64,000 nt of DNA from Ga0077555 sp050187415 (GTDB taxonomy: Bacteria; Pseudomonadota; Alphaproteobacteria; Rhizobiales; Hyphomicrobiaceae). Under the pieces are notes generated by a model that saw only the letters and a list, made by a program, of their open reading frames with translations, was not told where the DNA came from and searched no databases. The position numbers were made by a program, and so were the translations under genes. Location of the stretch: assembly GCA_050187415.1 (NCBI GenBank), contig JBFWXN010000001.1:1-64000 (forward strand). Reading direction: 5' to 3'. Of the stretch, positions 1-8,393 are shown piece after piece (position 1 is the stretch's first letter; each line of letters opens with the position of its first letter).

Positions 1-2022
1 CACGCGCTGGTGGGTCTCAAGTCCGGCTTCACCATCCTCGACATGGACGACCAGAACCGCCTTCTGAAGCAGGTGATCGAAGCCGACGGGCTCGACAAGG
101 ACCGCTGGCCGTCGCGCCAGCTCGCCGCGCTGATCGATAGCTGGAAGAACCGCGGCATCACGCCCGACAAAGTGGCAAAGGGCGAGAGCTTCGCCTTCGG
201 TAACGGCAAGGGTGCGAAGCTTTACGCAGATTACCAGCAGCGGCTGAAAGATCTCAACGCCGCCGACTTCGGCGACCTGCTGCTCGAGTGCATCCGGCTC
301 TTTACCGAGAACCCGGACGTGCTCGCCGACTACCACCGGCGCTTCCGGTTCATATTGGTGGATGAATATCAGGATACCAACGTCGCGCAGTACCTCTGGC
401 TGCGGCTGCTGGCGCAAGGTTGCCCGAACGTGTGCTGCGTCGGCGACGAGGATCAGTCGATCTACGGCTGGCGTGGCGCGGAGGTCGATAACATTCTGCG
501 CTTCGAGAAGGATTTCCCCGGTGCGACGGTGATCCGCCTCGAACGCAATTACCGCTCGACCGGGCACATCCTGGGCGCGGCGGCAGGCATCATCGCCCAG
601 AACACGGCGCGGCTCGGCAAGACGCTTTTTACCGACGGCGACAAGGGGGCAATGCCGACGGTGACGGGCGTCTGGGACGACGAGGAGGAAGCCCGCACGA
701 TCAGCGAGACGATCGAGGGTCTGCGCAAGGACCGACACCCGCTCAACCAGATCGCGATTCTGGTCAGGGCATCGGCGCAGATGCGCGCCTTCGAGGATCG
801 ATTCATCACGATGGGTCTGCCTTATCGCGTGATCGGCGGCCCGCGTTTTTACGAGCGCCAGGAGATCAAAGACGCGATCGCCTATCTCGAGGTGACGGCC
901 AATCCGGCGAACGACCTCAAGTTCGAGCGAATCGTCAACGTGCCGAAGCGAGGCCTCGGCGACACCTCGATCAAGCGTGTGCACGAGCTTGCGCGCGCGC
1001 GCCTGGTGCCGATGTTCCAGGCAGCGCGGGAAATCGTCGAGACCGAGGAAATCGGCGCCAAGGCGCGACGGTCGCTGGCGGATCTGCTGCGGATGTTCGA
1101 ACGCTGGCGGGTGCTGTCCGAGACGATGCGGCACACGGAGCTTGCCGAGCTTATCCTGGATGAGAGCGGCTATACGGCGATGTGGCAGGCCGACAAGAGC
1201 CCGCAGGCCCAATCGCGGCTCGAGAACCTCAAAGAGCTGGTGCGGTTCATGCACCAGTTCGAGACGTTGGCGGGCTTTCTCGAGCACGTGTCGCTGGTCG
1301 CCGATGCCGAGCAGGGCGACGACGGCGATCGCGTGTCGATCATGACGCTGCACGCCGTGAAAGGACTGGAGTTCAACGCGGTGTTCCTGCCCGGCTGGGA
1401 GGAAGGCCTTTTTCCGCATCAGCGCAGTCTCGACGAATCCGGGCTCGCGGGCCTGGAGGAGGAGCGCCGCCTCGCCTACGTCGGCATCACCCGGGCTCGC
1501 AAGCAGGCGCATATCTCGTTCGCGCAGAACCGGCGCCTGCGGGGGCTCTACCAATCGGCAACGGCGTCCCGTTTCGTCGACGAACTGCCAGAGGAACACG
1601 TCGAGGTGGTGGAGGCGAAAAGCCCGTTCGGAGGCGCCTATTCCGGCTTCGGGCGTGCCAGTCCCTACGGCGCCAGCCGGTTCGACAATGGCCCCGGTGC
1701 TTTCCGCTCGAGCTACGACACGCCAGGCTGGCAACGCGCCAAGCAGCAGTGGGACGGCGGCAACACGGGAGGCGGGAGCGTGGCGGGCGGGGCTGGCGGT
1801 TCGGCCAAGAAGTTCCAGCGCAGCAGCGGTCCGCTCACCATCGATGGCGAGTTGGTTGCGTCGTCGTCGGCCGACAGCGCGGGCTATGCGATCGGCGACC
1901 GCGTCGTGCACCAGAAATTCGGCGGCGGCACGGTCGTCGGCGTGGACGGCAACAAGCTGACCATTGCGTTCGATATCGGTGATCGGAAGCGCGTGGTGGC
2001 GAGCTTCGTGACGCGCGAGTAG
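1..2022 (+). CDS. uvrD: ATP-dependent DNA helicase UvrD/PcrA (5' partial)
   Basis: This is a superfamily 1A helicase that unwinds DNA in nucleotide excision and mismatch repair. The reading frame is already open at base 1, so the N-terminus with the Walker A motif lies outside the window; 673 residues remain of the usual 750-800. Visible motifs are VDEYQDTN (motif II, residues 120-127), VGDEDQSIYGWRGA (motif III, about 147-160), ERNYRST, TLHAVKGLEF (motif V) and EEERRLAYVGITRAR (motif VI). A Gly/Ser-rich linker leads to a C-terminal Tudor-like segment (GDRVVHQKFGGGTVVGV), which in UvrD/PcrA contacts RNA polymerase. The order and spacing of motifs match UvrD/PcrA rather than Rep or RecB. A GC-rich hairpin lies just downstream, before the next gene. 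Confidence 0.95.
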   Translation, partial: HALVGLKSGFTILDMDDQNRLLKQVIEADGLDKDRWPSRQLAALIDSWKNRGITPDKVAKGESFAFGNGKGAKLYADYQQRLKDLNAADFGDLLLECIRLFTENPDVLADYHRRFRFILVDEYQDTNVAQYLWLRLLAQGCPNVCCVGDEDQSIYGWRGAEVDNILRFEKDFPGATVIRLERNYRSTGHILGAAAGIIAQNTARLGKTLFTDGDKGAMPTVTGVWDDEEEARTISETIEGLRKDRHPLNQIAILVRASAQMRAFEDRFITMGLPYRVIGGPRFYERQEIKDAIAYLEVTANPANDLKFERIVNVPKRGLGDTSIKRVHELARARLVPMFQAAREIVETEEIGAKARRSLADLLRMFERWRVLSETMRHTELAELILDESGYTAMWQADKSPQAQSRLENLKELVRFMHQFETLAGFLEHVSLVADAEQGDDGDRVSIMTLHAVKGLEFNAVFLPGWEEGLFPHQRSLDESGLAGLEEERRLAYVGITRARKQAHISFAQNRRLRGLYQSATASRFVDELPEEHVEVVEAKSPFGGAYSGFGRASPYGASRFDNGPGAFRSSYDTPGWQRAKQQWDGGNTGGGSVAGGAGGSAKKFQRSSGPLTIDGELVASSSADSAGYAIGDRVVHQKFGGGTVVGVDGNKLTIAFDIGDRKRVVASFVTRE

Positions 2023-2059
2023 CCCCGTCCCCGAGGGGTGGGATAGCGCCGGTTCGGTT

Positions 2060-2078
2060 CGCGCCCCCTAGGGGCGCG
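2060..2078. other. GC-rich perfect hairpin downstream of uvrD
   Basis: An 8-bp perfect stem (CGCGCCCC/GGGGCGCG) encloses a 3-base loop 38 bases after the uvrD stop codon. No T-run follows, so it is only a weak candidate for a terminator or mRNA-stabilising structure. Confidence 0.3.
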
Positions 2079-2157
2079 CCGACGGGACGACCAAAGTGTG
2101 GCTCGGCGATGCCTTTCATCGCCGCCAAGCCGTCGGCGGCCGGAGACCAACCCATCG

Positions 2158-3000
2158 ATGCCCACATCGTCCTCGCCCGCCTCGAGTGAAACGCAACTCT
2201 CGCCCATCGCGAGCCGACCGATCACCGTGGTCACCGGAGGCTCGGACGGCATCGGCCTCGCTATCGCGCGCGTGTTGGCGGGGCGCGGCAACGACCTGCT
2301 GCTGGTGGCGCGCACGGCAGAACGGCTCGAGGAAACGGCTCGTAGCCTCCGAGGCCCGGCAACGGGGGGCGTGGCGATACTCGCCCTCGATCTTGTGCGG
2401 GGGGACGCCTGCCAGCGCCTCGATGCCGAACTCGAGCGGCTTGGCGGGCATGTCGAGCTTCTCGTCAATGCCGCGGGCATCGGCCTATCGGGCGATTTCG
2501 CCGAGGTGAGTTCGCAGGATCTCCACCGGCTGGTGGCGCTCAACGTCGAGGCGCCTGGCCGGCTGATGCGTCATGTGCTTCCCGGCATGCGCCAGCGCGG
2601 TCGCGGCGGCATCATCAATATCGCGTCGCTCGGGGGGTATGTGCCGGGGCCTCACCAGGCGGCCTACTACGCGAGCAAGGCCTACCTCATTTCGCTCAGC
2701 GAGGCCGTCGCAGCCGAGGTTCGCCCGCACGGGGTGCGCGTAACCGTTGTCGCACCCGGTCCGGTCGAGACCGAGTTTCATGCTAAAATGGACGCCAATA
2801 ACGCTTTCTACCGGCGGCTGCTTCCATCTTCGACGCCGGAGAGCGTGGCGCGATGGGCGGTGCGTGGCTTCGATCTGGGCCTCAAAGTGGTCGTTCCGGG
2901 CGTGTTCAACGTGCTGAGCGCTTGTGCTTTGCGGCTTACGCCACACATCTTACTCGTTCCATTGATGGCGTGGCTGCTCGATCCGCGCCGGACGAAATGA
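2158..3000 (+). CDS. SDR family NAD(P)-dependent oxidoreductase
   Basis: This is a classical short-chain dehydrogenase of 280 residues. The cofactor loop TGGSDGIG lies near residue 25, NAAGIG follows at about 105, and the catalytic Ser-Tyr-Lys set is in NIASLGGY...YYASK. The frame extends upstream to a GTG at 2098, but that segment is Arg/Ser/Pro-rich with no SDR homology, so I chose the ATG at 2158. The last 30 or so residues are hydrophobic (LLVPLMAWLL), suggesting membrane association as in DltE/short-chain acyl reductase subgroups. The stop TGA (2998-3000) overlaps an ATG at 2997 of the downstream amidotransferase frame, and the sequence around the stop also provides that gene's ribosome binding site, so the two are probably co-translated. 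The substrate is unknown. Confidence 0.85.
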   Translation: MPTSSSPASSETQLSPIASRPITVVTGGSDGIGLAIARVLAGRGNDLLLVARTAERLEETARSLRGPATGGVAILALDLVRGDACQRLDAELERLGGHVELLVNAAGIGLSGDFAEVSSQDLHRLVALNVEAPGRLMRHVLPGMRQRGRGGIINIASLGGYVPGPHQAAYYASKAYLISLSEAVAAEVRPHGVRVTVVAPGPVETEFHAKMDANNAFYRRLLPSSTPESVARWAVRGFDLGLKVVVPGVFNVLSACALRLTPHILLVPLMAWLLDPRRTK

Positions 3001-3014
3001 AGGAGCTCATAGAA

Positions 3015-3785
3015 ATGCTCGAGGTGCCTCAGCAGGAGGTGACGGATGGCGGAACCGACGTGTTCGCCTCGCAACCCCGCCGGGAAACGAAGCTTCCGGT
3101 CCTGCTCGTGCTTCACCAGCACCATTCGAACCCCGGTCACGTCGGACAATGGTTTCGGCGCAACGGCTACGGGCTCGACGTCCGCCGACATTTCAACGGC
3201 GAGGCGCTGCCCGAGACGCTGGCGGAACATTCGGGTGTCGTGATCTTTGGCGGTCCGCAGAGCGCCAACGATCGTATCGGCTTCATCCGCCGGGAGGTCG
3301 ATTGGATCGCTGTACCCCTCAAGGAACAGAAGCCTTTCCTCGGCATCTGCCTCGGAGCGCAGATGCTGGCGCACCATCTCGGTGGCCGGGTCGACCACTG
3401 CTGCCGAGGTTCAGTCGAAATCGGCTATCACCCGATCCGCGCGACCCAGGCGGGCCAGGCGCTCGAGTTTCCAGAGCGGGTCTTCCAGTGGCATCGCGAG
3501 GGCTTCGATCTCACCCGGGACTGCACGCTGCTCGCGACCTCGGATGGTGCCTATCCCAATCAGGCCTTCAGGTACGGCTCCGGATACGGCGTTCAATTTC
3601 ATCCGGAGATCACCTTCGCCCAGGTCAATCGCTGGTCCGGCGCGAACCCGGTGCGGCTGCTTTTGCGCGGCGCGCGTCCGCGGCAGCAGCAGATCGATAC
3701 GCACCTCATGGAAGCCCCGAAAGTGCACAGTTGGCTCGATCGGTTCCTCGGCCAGTGGGTAACCGGTGCGTTGGCTCGCGCCTGA
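3015..3785 (+). CDS. class I glutamine amidotransferase-like protein
   Basis: This stand-alone GATase1 domain protein (256 residues) resembles the GuaA/YfeJ-type amidotransferase subgroup. The nucleophile elbow FLGICLGAQMLAHHLGG carries the catalytic Cys, and GVQFHPEIT carries the His and Glu, so the triad looks intact. Such proteins hydrolyse glutamine or gamma-glutamyl amides; the partner and substrate are not evident. Start choice: ATG 3015 has AAGGAG nine bases upstream. An ATG at 2997, overlapping the stop of the preceding SDR in an ATGA arrangement, has no good Shine-Dalgarno. Open sequence further upstream (from 2853) overlaps the SDR and is not family-like. It probably forms an operon with the SDR. 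Confidence 0.82.
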   Translation: MLEVPQQEVTDGGTDVFASQPRRETKLPVLLVLHQHHSNPGHVGQWFRRNGYGLDVRRHFNGEALPETLAEHSGVVIFGGPQSANDRIGFIRREVDWIAVPLKEQKPFLGICLGAQMLAHHLGGRVDHCCRGSVEIGYHPIRATQAGQALEFPERVFQWHREGFDLTRDCTLLATSDGAYPNQAFRYGSGYGVQFHPEITFAQVNRWSGANPVRLLLRGARPRQQQIDTHLMEAPKVHSWLDRFLGQWVTGALARA

Positions 3786-3968
3786 AGACCGCGCCGGCAC
3801 GCGATATCTCCGAGCGTTCGCAATTCAGCAATATCTTGCTGCGCATATAGCTCTCAGCGCCGTGACCCTGGTGTCGCGTAGCCGGCGCTCTGGTCAAACG
3901 AGCCGAGTAGCTGTCCGAGAGGACGCTGCCCGGCTCGTCGCCGTTTGGGAGACTGTCGACGCTCTTGT

Positions 3969-4925
3969 CTAGCGGCCGCGGGCGATCACCTCCTCGCCGA
4001 AGCGCTGAATGCGCTCCAGGGACTCCGTGACCGTGTCGCCGCCCAGGCGAAGTGCGACGTGGCCGACGCCGGCGTCGGCGAGGGCGGCAAGATCGGCGCG
4101 CATATCGTCGGCCGTCCCCGTGAACATGCGCCGGGCCGACTTGTCCTGGGTCGGCTGGGCTGTCCATTCGAACGGGCTTTGCACGATCAGGCCAAGATCG
4201 ATGGTGGCGGGGTCGCGACCGGCCTGCTCGGCGACGGCGTGCAACTTGGCGATGCCGGCCTCGAGGCGCGAGGGCGTGTCCATCAGCATCTGCTGATTGT
4301 TGTTGCCTGGATACCAGCCGTCGCCCAGCTTGACCGTTCGCCGCATGGCGGCCGGGCTCTCACCGCCCACCCAGATCGGGGGGCCGCCCGCTTGCAGGGG
4401 TTTCGGCGCGAAGATCAGATCGTCGAAGCTCACGTGCCGACCCTTGTAGGAGGGGCGATCCGCCGTCCAGAGCTGGCGGAACGCTTCCAAGTACTCGTCG
4501 GTCGCGGCGCCTCGCTCCGCGAACGGCGCCCCGAGCAGTTTGAACTCCTCCTCCATCCAGCCGGCGCCAACGCCCAGAATCAGTCGCCCGCCCGACAAAA
4601 CGTCGATCGTGGCCAACGTCTTTGCGGTCTGGATCGGCGGCCGGTGCGGGACGACCATGACCGAGGTGAGCAGCCGCAGCCGGCTCGTGCAGCCGGAGAG
4701 GAAGGCAAGGGCCGCCAGCTGGTCGAAGCAGTGGCCATGCTCGGAGGCCGACCAGACCCCGCCCTGGGTATAGGGGTAGGCAGAACCGAGCTTGCCCGGA
4801 ACGATCATGTGGTCGTTGACCGAGAGGAACGCGAATCCCGCGCGCTCGGCTGCCTGAGCGACGGCCATGTAGGTGGCACGGGTGGTATAAAGCCCTCGGG
4901 ACAGGGTGCTGATTCCGAATTCCAT
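3969..4925 (-). CDS. LLM class F420-dependent oxidoreductase
   Basis: This luciferase-like monooxygenase-fold protein of 318 residues resembles the F420-dependent TIGR03619 type. Typical features are the N-terminal beta strand MEFGISTL, FLSVNDHM near residue 37, the segment LILGVGAGWMEEEF before the middle, and PIWVGGESPAAMRRTVKLGDGW. These enzymes use reduced F420 or FMN to reduce or hydroxylate small organic substrates; the substrate here is unknown. The ATG at 4925 is preceded by a GAGGAGG Shine-Dalgarno. The frame stays open upstream to 5024 without family-like sequence. The gene faces the GATase across a 183-base gap and follows the glycosyltransferase gene on the same strand by 132 bases. 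An FMN-dependent relative cannot be excluded. Confidence 0.85.
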   Translation of the reverse strand: MEFGISTLSRGLYTTRATYMAVAQAAERAGFAFLSVNDHMIVPGKLGSAYPYTQGGVWSASEHGHCFDQLAALAFLSGCTSRLRLLTSVMVVPHRPPIQTAKTLATIDVLSGGRLILGVGAGWMEEEFKLLGAPFAERGAATDEYLEAFRQLWTADRPSYKGRHVSFDDLIFAPKPLQAGGPPIWVGGESPAAMRRTVKLGDGWYPGNNNQQMLMDTPSRLEAGIAKLHAVAEQAGRDPATIDLGLIVQSPFEWTAQPTQDKSARRMFTGTADDMRADLAALADAGVGHVALRLGGDTVTESLERIQRFGEEVIARGR

Positions 4926-5057
4926 GCTGACGCCTCCTCGTCGCCCATCGCTTCCAGCGGGCGTTCGAGGGGAAGCGTGGTCGATTGCGCCAGAGGTGGC
5001 AAGGGCCGGCGACCGACAGCACACGCGACCGATCGCGGTCTGCCCGTTGCCTTGCCG

Positions 5058-6650
5058 CTACGGTCGCCTCACTCGCTGCGCATGGCCGGCAGCCCGGGGC
5101 GATGGCCGCGGCCCATCTGTTCTGCCGGGGCGCGGGGGAGGCGGAAGCATGCGCTTGCGCAGGCCGCCGAGGCCGTGGCGCGTCTTCTCCCAGTAGAACG
5201 GGCGCTGCATGAACTCGACAAGCGCCCGGTAGCCGGCGATGGAAATCACGATCCAGTAGGCGGGCATCCAGATCACGGACGACAGCAAGCGTGGACGGCC
5301 TCGCCGCAATACGGCCAGCACCGCAGCCAGCATCGGGGCAATAATGCCCGCGCCGAGATTGGTCAGTGCCACCACCCAGAGCCAGGAACGGGACCCAGTC
5401 GGATCGACATCGTCGAAGCCACCGAGGAACCACGCCAAAGCCAGGGCGCCAAGCGCGATCGGATAGACGAGAACCGCAAGCAGGACGCCGCCCAGGGTTA
5501 CGAGAATGCCCAGGCATTGCCAGACACCCGCTTCGCGCAGCAGTCGGATGGGGTGACGCATATGGACGAGCCATGTCTGCATCCAACCCTTCAGCCAGCG
5601 GGTGCGCTGACCGAGCCACACCTTGGCGTCGACGGGCGCCTCTTCCCATGTCGTCGACGCGATGGTGGCGGTGCGATAGCCCGCCCGTGCAAGCCGGATG
5701 CCGAGGTCGGCGTCCTCGGTGACGTTGTAGGGGTCCCAGGCCCCGACGCTGCGCAGGATCGACACGCAAAAATGGTTCGAGGTGCCCCCGAGCGGTATCG
5801 GCATGCGCAGCCGGTCGAGCGCGGGCAGGAGACCATCGAACAGGGCTGAATACTCGAGGGCGAACTGGCGCGACCAGAAGCTGTCGTCCGGATTGTAGAC
5901 GTTGAGCCGGGCCTGCACACATGCGAGGTCCCAGCCGCCGGTGGCAAACGCGTGAGCGGCGATGCGCAACTGCTCGGGCTCTGGGCGGTCCTCGGCATCG
6001 AAGACGACAACGAGCTCGCTGGTCACCGAGGCGAGCGCATAGTTGAGCGCTTTGGGCTTGGTCTTGGGACCACCTGTCGGCACAAGCACCACGCGCAGGT
6101 TCGACGGCATCCTCAGCATGGCCACGGCCGCGCGCGTCACGGCATCGCGCTCCTCGAGCACGAGGACGAGTTCCAGCCGGTCTCGCGGATAGTCGAGTGC
6201 GGCAAGACTTTGCACCAGCGCCGGAACGCCGTGCGGCTCGTCGAACATCGGCACGAGGACGGTGTAGGCGGGCATCCGATGGGGCGGCATCCGCGGCAGC
6301 TTGCGCTTGCGGTGCATGCCGGGCCGCCTCAGGATCTCGATCGACGCCATCAGGCGCAGCGCGGTGTTGCCGGCGAGAGGCACGAGCAGCAAGGCGCCGA
6401 AACCGCCCCAGGTTCCCAATGGCTCGAGCACGACGCCGAAGCTGAAGGCGCACAGAATAAAGGCCATCGCTGGCAACAACCACGGCGGCGCCGCCTGTCG
6501 CGCGGAGAGGTCGGGTCGACGCAGGAAAAGACCGCGGATGGCCTCGGTCAAAATCGGATCAGTCGCTGCTCCTGACGAGTGGCTGGGAACCGGGGACGAA
6601 CGCGACACAAAGTTCGTTTCCCCTGCGACGCCGCGGCGGCGTATTGACAT
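5058..6650 (-). CDS. membrane glycosyltransferase family 2 (BcsA/NdvB-like)
   Basis: This is a processive-type inner-membrane glycosyltransferase of 530 residues. Two N-terminal membrane segments lie at about 58-80 and 84-105. The catalytic GT2 domain has YTVLVPMFDE near 129, the Asp cluster FDAED (217-221), TEDAD (311-315) and QRTRW (348-352, the QxxRW motif). Three or four further membrane spans follow. This D-D-D-QxxRW layout is shared by cellulose, hyaluronan and beta-glucan synthases, so the product is probably an extracellular or envelope glycan. No PilZ domain or accessory synthase gene is seen. I chose ATG 6650; the frame extends to a TTG at 6692 that would overlap the divergent gene's leader. 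Confidence 0.8.
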   Translation of the reverse strand: MSIRRRGVAGETNFVSRSSPVPSHSSGAATDPILTEAIRGLFLRRPDLSARQAAPPWLLPAMAFILCAFSFGVVLEPLGTWGGFGALLLVPLAGNTALRLMASIEILRRPGMHRKRKLPRMPPHRMPAYTVLVPMFDEPHGVPALVQSLAALDYPRDRLELVLVLEERDAVTRAAVAMLRMPSNLRVVLVPTGGPKTKPKALNYALASVTSELVVVFDAEDRPEPEQLRIAAHAFATGGWDLACVQARLNVYNPDDSFWSRQFALEYSALFDGLLPALDRLRMPIPLGGTSNHFCVSILRSVGAWDPYNVTEDADLGIRLARAGYRTATIASTTWEEAPVDAKVWLGQRTRWLKGWMQTWLVHMRHPIRLLREAGVWQCLGILVTLGGVLLAVLVYPIALGALALAWFLGGFDDVDPTGSRSWLWVVALTNLGAGIIAPMLAAVLAVLRRGRPRLLSSVIWMPAYWIVISIAGYRALVEFMQRPFYWEKTRHGLGGLRKRMLPPPPRPGRTDGPRPSPRAAGHAQRVRRP

Positions 6651-6774
6651 CGGCGGGCCCCCGTGACAACCGGCAATGAGCAGTGCATGCAATATGTGCG
6701 CGTGCCGCCGTCCGATGGCGGCGCGCCAATATCGAGGGGTGCGCGTGCCGTCGGCCGATCAACGAACGCCATCA

Positions 6775-7617
6775 ATGCTTGGACTGAGACTAAGCGGGGG
6801 GGTGCCGCTCGCAAGCATCCTCCGGCTGCTATTCGCATGCCTGATCGTCGCGCTGCCCGTGCAGGTTGCAGCCCAGGTCGGCGGCGGTGGTGACGCCACC
6901 AACGAGCCGCGCCGGGTTGCCATTCGATTCATGACCGACAGCGACTATCCGCCGTTCCACTACTACGACGAGGAAGGCGTGCTGACCGGGTTCAACGTGG
7001 ATATCGCGCGCGCCATCTGCCTCGAGCTGTCGGCGGCCTGCGACATCCAGGTGCGCGGCTGGAACGATCTTCTTCCCGCGCTGCGGCGCGGCGAGACCGA
7101 TGCGGTCGCCGCCTCGCACGCGATCACGCCAGCGCTCCTCAAGGAGTTCGACGTCACGGATCGGTACTATTTCACGCCGGCCCGTTTCGTCGGACGTCTC
7201 GAGGGGCCCCAGATCACGGCCACGCCGGAGGGCTTGCGCGGCAAACGCATCGGGGTGGTGAGAGGCAGTGCGCACGAGGCCTACGCGCGAACCTTCTTTC
7301 CGAACAGCGCGATCGTGCCGTTCGAAAGCGCGGAGCTGGCGTGGGACGCGGTCCGCACGGGGGGTGGCGTCGACGTCTCGTTCGGTGACGGTATCGGGCT
7401 GACCTTCTGGATCAACGGGACGCTGTCGCGTGGCTGTTGCACCTTGAAGGGCGGCCCCTTCTACGAGCCGAAATACTTCGGCGATGGCGTGGGCATCGTC
7501 ATCTCGAAGCGAGACCCCCAGCTCAAGGGACTGATCAACTCGGCGCTCGCGAGGATTCGGGCCAGCGGACGCTACGAGGAACTGATGCTGCGCTACTTTC
7601 CGAACAGGGTCTGGTAG
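6775..7617 (+). CDS. amino-acid-type ABC substrate-binding protein (orphan)
   Basis: This periplasmic solute-binding protein of the SBP_bac_3 family has 280 residues. A signal peptide runs from the chosen ATG (hydrophobic core LRLLFACLIVALPVQVAA, cleavage near residue 33). Next comes the hallmark TDSDYPPFHYYDEEG...GFNVDIARAI, and later GLRGKRIGVVRGSAHEAYAR. Upstream in-frame ATGs from 6676 would add a basic, non-hydrophobic leader, so 6775 fits the signal peptide best, although no strong Shine-Dalgarno is visible. No permease or ATPase gene lies nearby, so its transporter must be elsewhere or it acts as a sensor ligand carrier. The last codons and stop lie in a 21-base tandem duplication. Confidence 0.82.
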   Translation: MLGLRLSGGVPLASILRLLFACLIVALPVQVAAQVGGGGDATNEPRRVAIRFMTDSDYPPFHYYDEEGVLTGFNVDIARAICLELSAACDIQVRGWNDLLPALRRGETDAVAASHAITPALLKEFDVTDRYYFTPARFVGRLEGPQITATPEGLRGKRIGVVRGSAHEAYARTFFPNSAIVPFESAELAWDAVRTGGGVDVSFGDGIGLTFWINGTLSRGCCTLKGGPFYEPKYFGDGVGIVISKRDPQLKGLINSALARIRASGRYEELMLRYFPNRVW

Positions 7618-7639
7618 CGGCCGAACAGGGTCTGGTAGC
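7600..7639. repeat. 21-bp tandem duplication across a stop codon
   Basis: The unit beginning CCGAACAGGGTCTGGTAGC occurs at 7600-7620 and again from 7621, identical over 19 bases. The first copy encodes the last residues and the TAG of the binding protein; the second places another in-frame TAG 21 bases later. It looks like a recent slippage duplication. Confidence 0.85.
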
Positions 7640-7705
7640 TGCGCTCGATCGAGCGGCTCCGGTCTCCCGGGGCCGCTGTGCTGTTGCAGGAGACGGACAG
7701 AGTTT

Positions 7706-8083
7706 CTAAATACCGCGCTCTTTCAAGACTTTGCGGGCGATGCGGAAGCACTCGACGCCCGCCGGGACGCCAGCGTAGATTCCGATCTGATGGATGATCG
7801 ACTTCAACTCGTCCTTCGTCACGCCGTTGTTGAGCGCGCCGTTGCAGTGCAACTCCCACTCGTGCATGCGGCCAAGCGAGGCGAGCATGGTGAGGTTCAT
7901 CATGGAGCGCGTTTTGGCGGGAATGGTGTCGTCGCCCCAAATTTTGCCCCAGCAGTACTCTGTGACGATGTCCTGCCATTCGGCGTTGAAATCGTCGGCG
8001 GTGGACAGCGACTTCGTCACGTAATCCGTGCCGAGGGTCTTGGTGCGCGCCGCCTTGCCCTTTTCCCAGATCTCCTTGTCCAT
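7706..8083 (-). CDS. carboxymuconolactone decarboxylase family protein
   Basis: This small all-helical CMD/PcaC-like protein has 125 residues. The core TKDELKSIIHQIGIYAGVPAGVE and the preceding WELHCNGALNNGV match the gamma-carboxymuconolactone decarboxylase subgroup. The CxxC pair of AhpD peroxidase-type members is absent, arguing for a decarboxylase-like or unknown catalytic role. ATG 8083 has an excellent AAGGAG Shine-Dalgarno seven to eight bases upstream; the frame stays open further upstream but without family similarity. It diverges from the MFS gene at 8394 across 310 bases. No other protocatechuate-pathway gene is present, so a role in the beta-ketoadipate pathway is only a possibility. 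Confidence 0.83.
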   Translation of the reverse strand: MDKEIWEKGKAARTKTLGTDYVTKSLSTADDFNAEWQDIVTEYCWGKIWGDDTIPAKTRSMMNLTMLASLGRMHEWELHCNGALNNGVTKDELKSIIHQIGIYAGVPAGVECFRIARKVLKERGI

Positions 8084-8393
8084 GCGTTCGTCTCCTTGTT
8101 TCGGCGCGGGACGGGTGTCCGCGCGGTTTTGAACCGGGCCCTTTGTTAGCGCAGAAGGCCCGACGTGGGCAGGCAAATTGTTGCCAATGCCCGTACCCGA
8201 CAGAGGGAGGCGCGCTACCGGTCGATGGTGCCGGGACAGGGCCTGAGCGGAGCCCCACACCCAATTCGCAAGGCAGCGTTGCACCCAGCGAACGGCAAAG
8301 GTTTTGCCAAAAGGGGGTTTCTCGCAGTATTCCGCAACCCAACAACAAGCATTTGGCGAGACCAGACGCATGTCCGCCAGTCGAGGAACGCCG
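8084..8393. other. divergent intergenic region, no gene seen
   Basis: This 310-base gap separates the divergently transcribed decarboxylase-like gene and MFS gene and must hold both promoters. I found no convincing operator palindrome, small gene or RNA in it. Open frames that cross it are extensions of the two flanking genes. Confidence 0.5.

Noticed and set aside
3945..5849. Long plus-strand open frame
   Set aside because: It is antisense to the LLM oxidoreductase and glycosyltransferase genes, has Arg/Gly/Pro-rich composition and no motif; a high-GC shadow frame.
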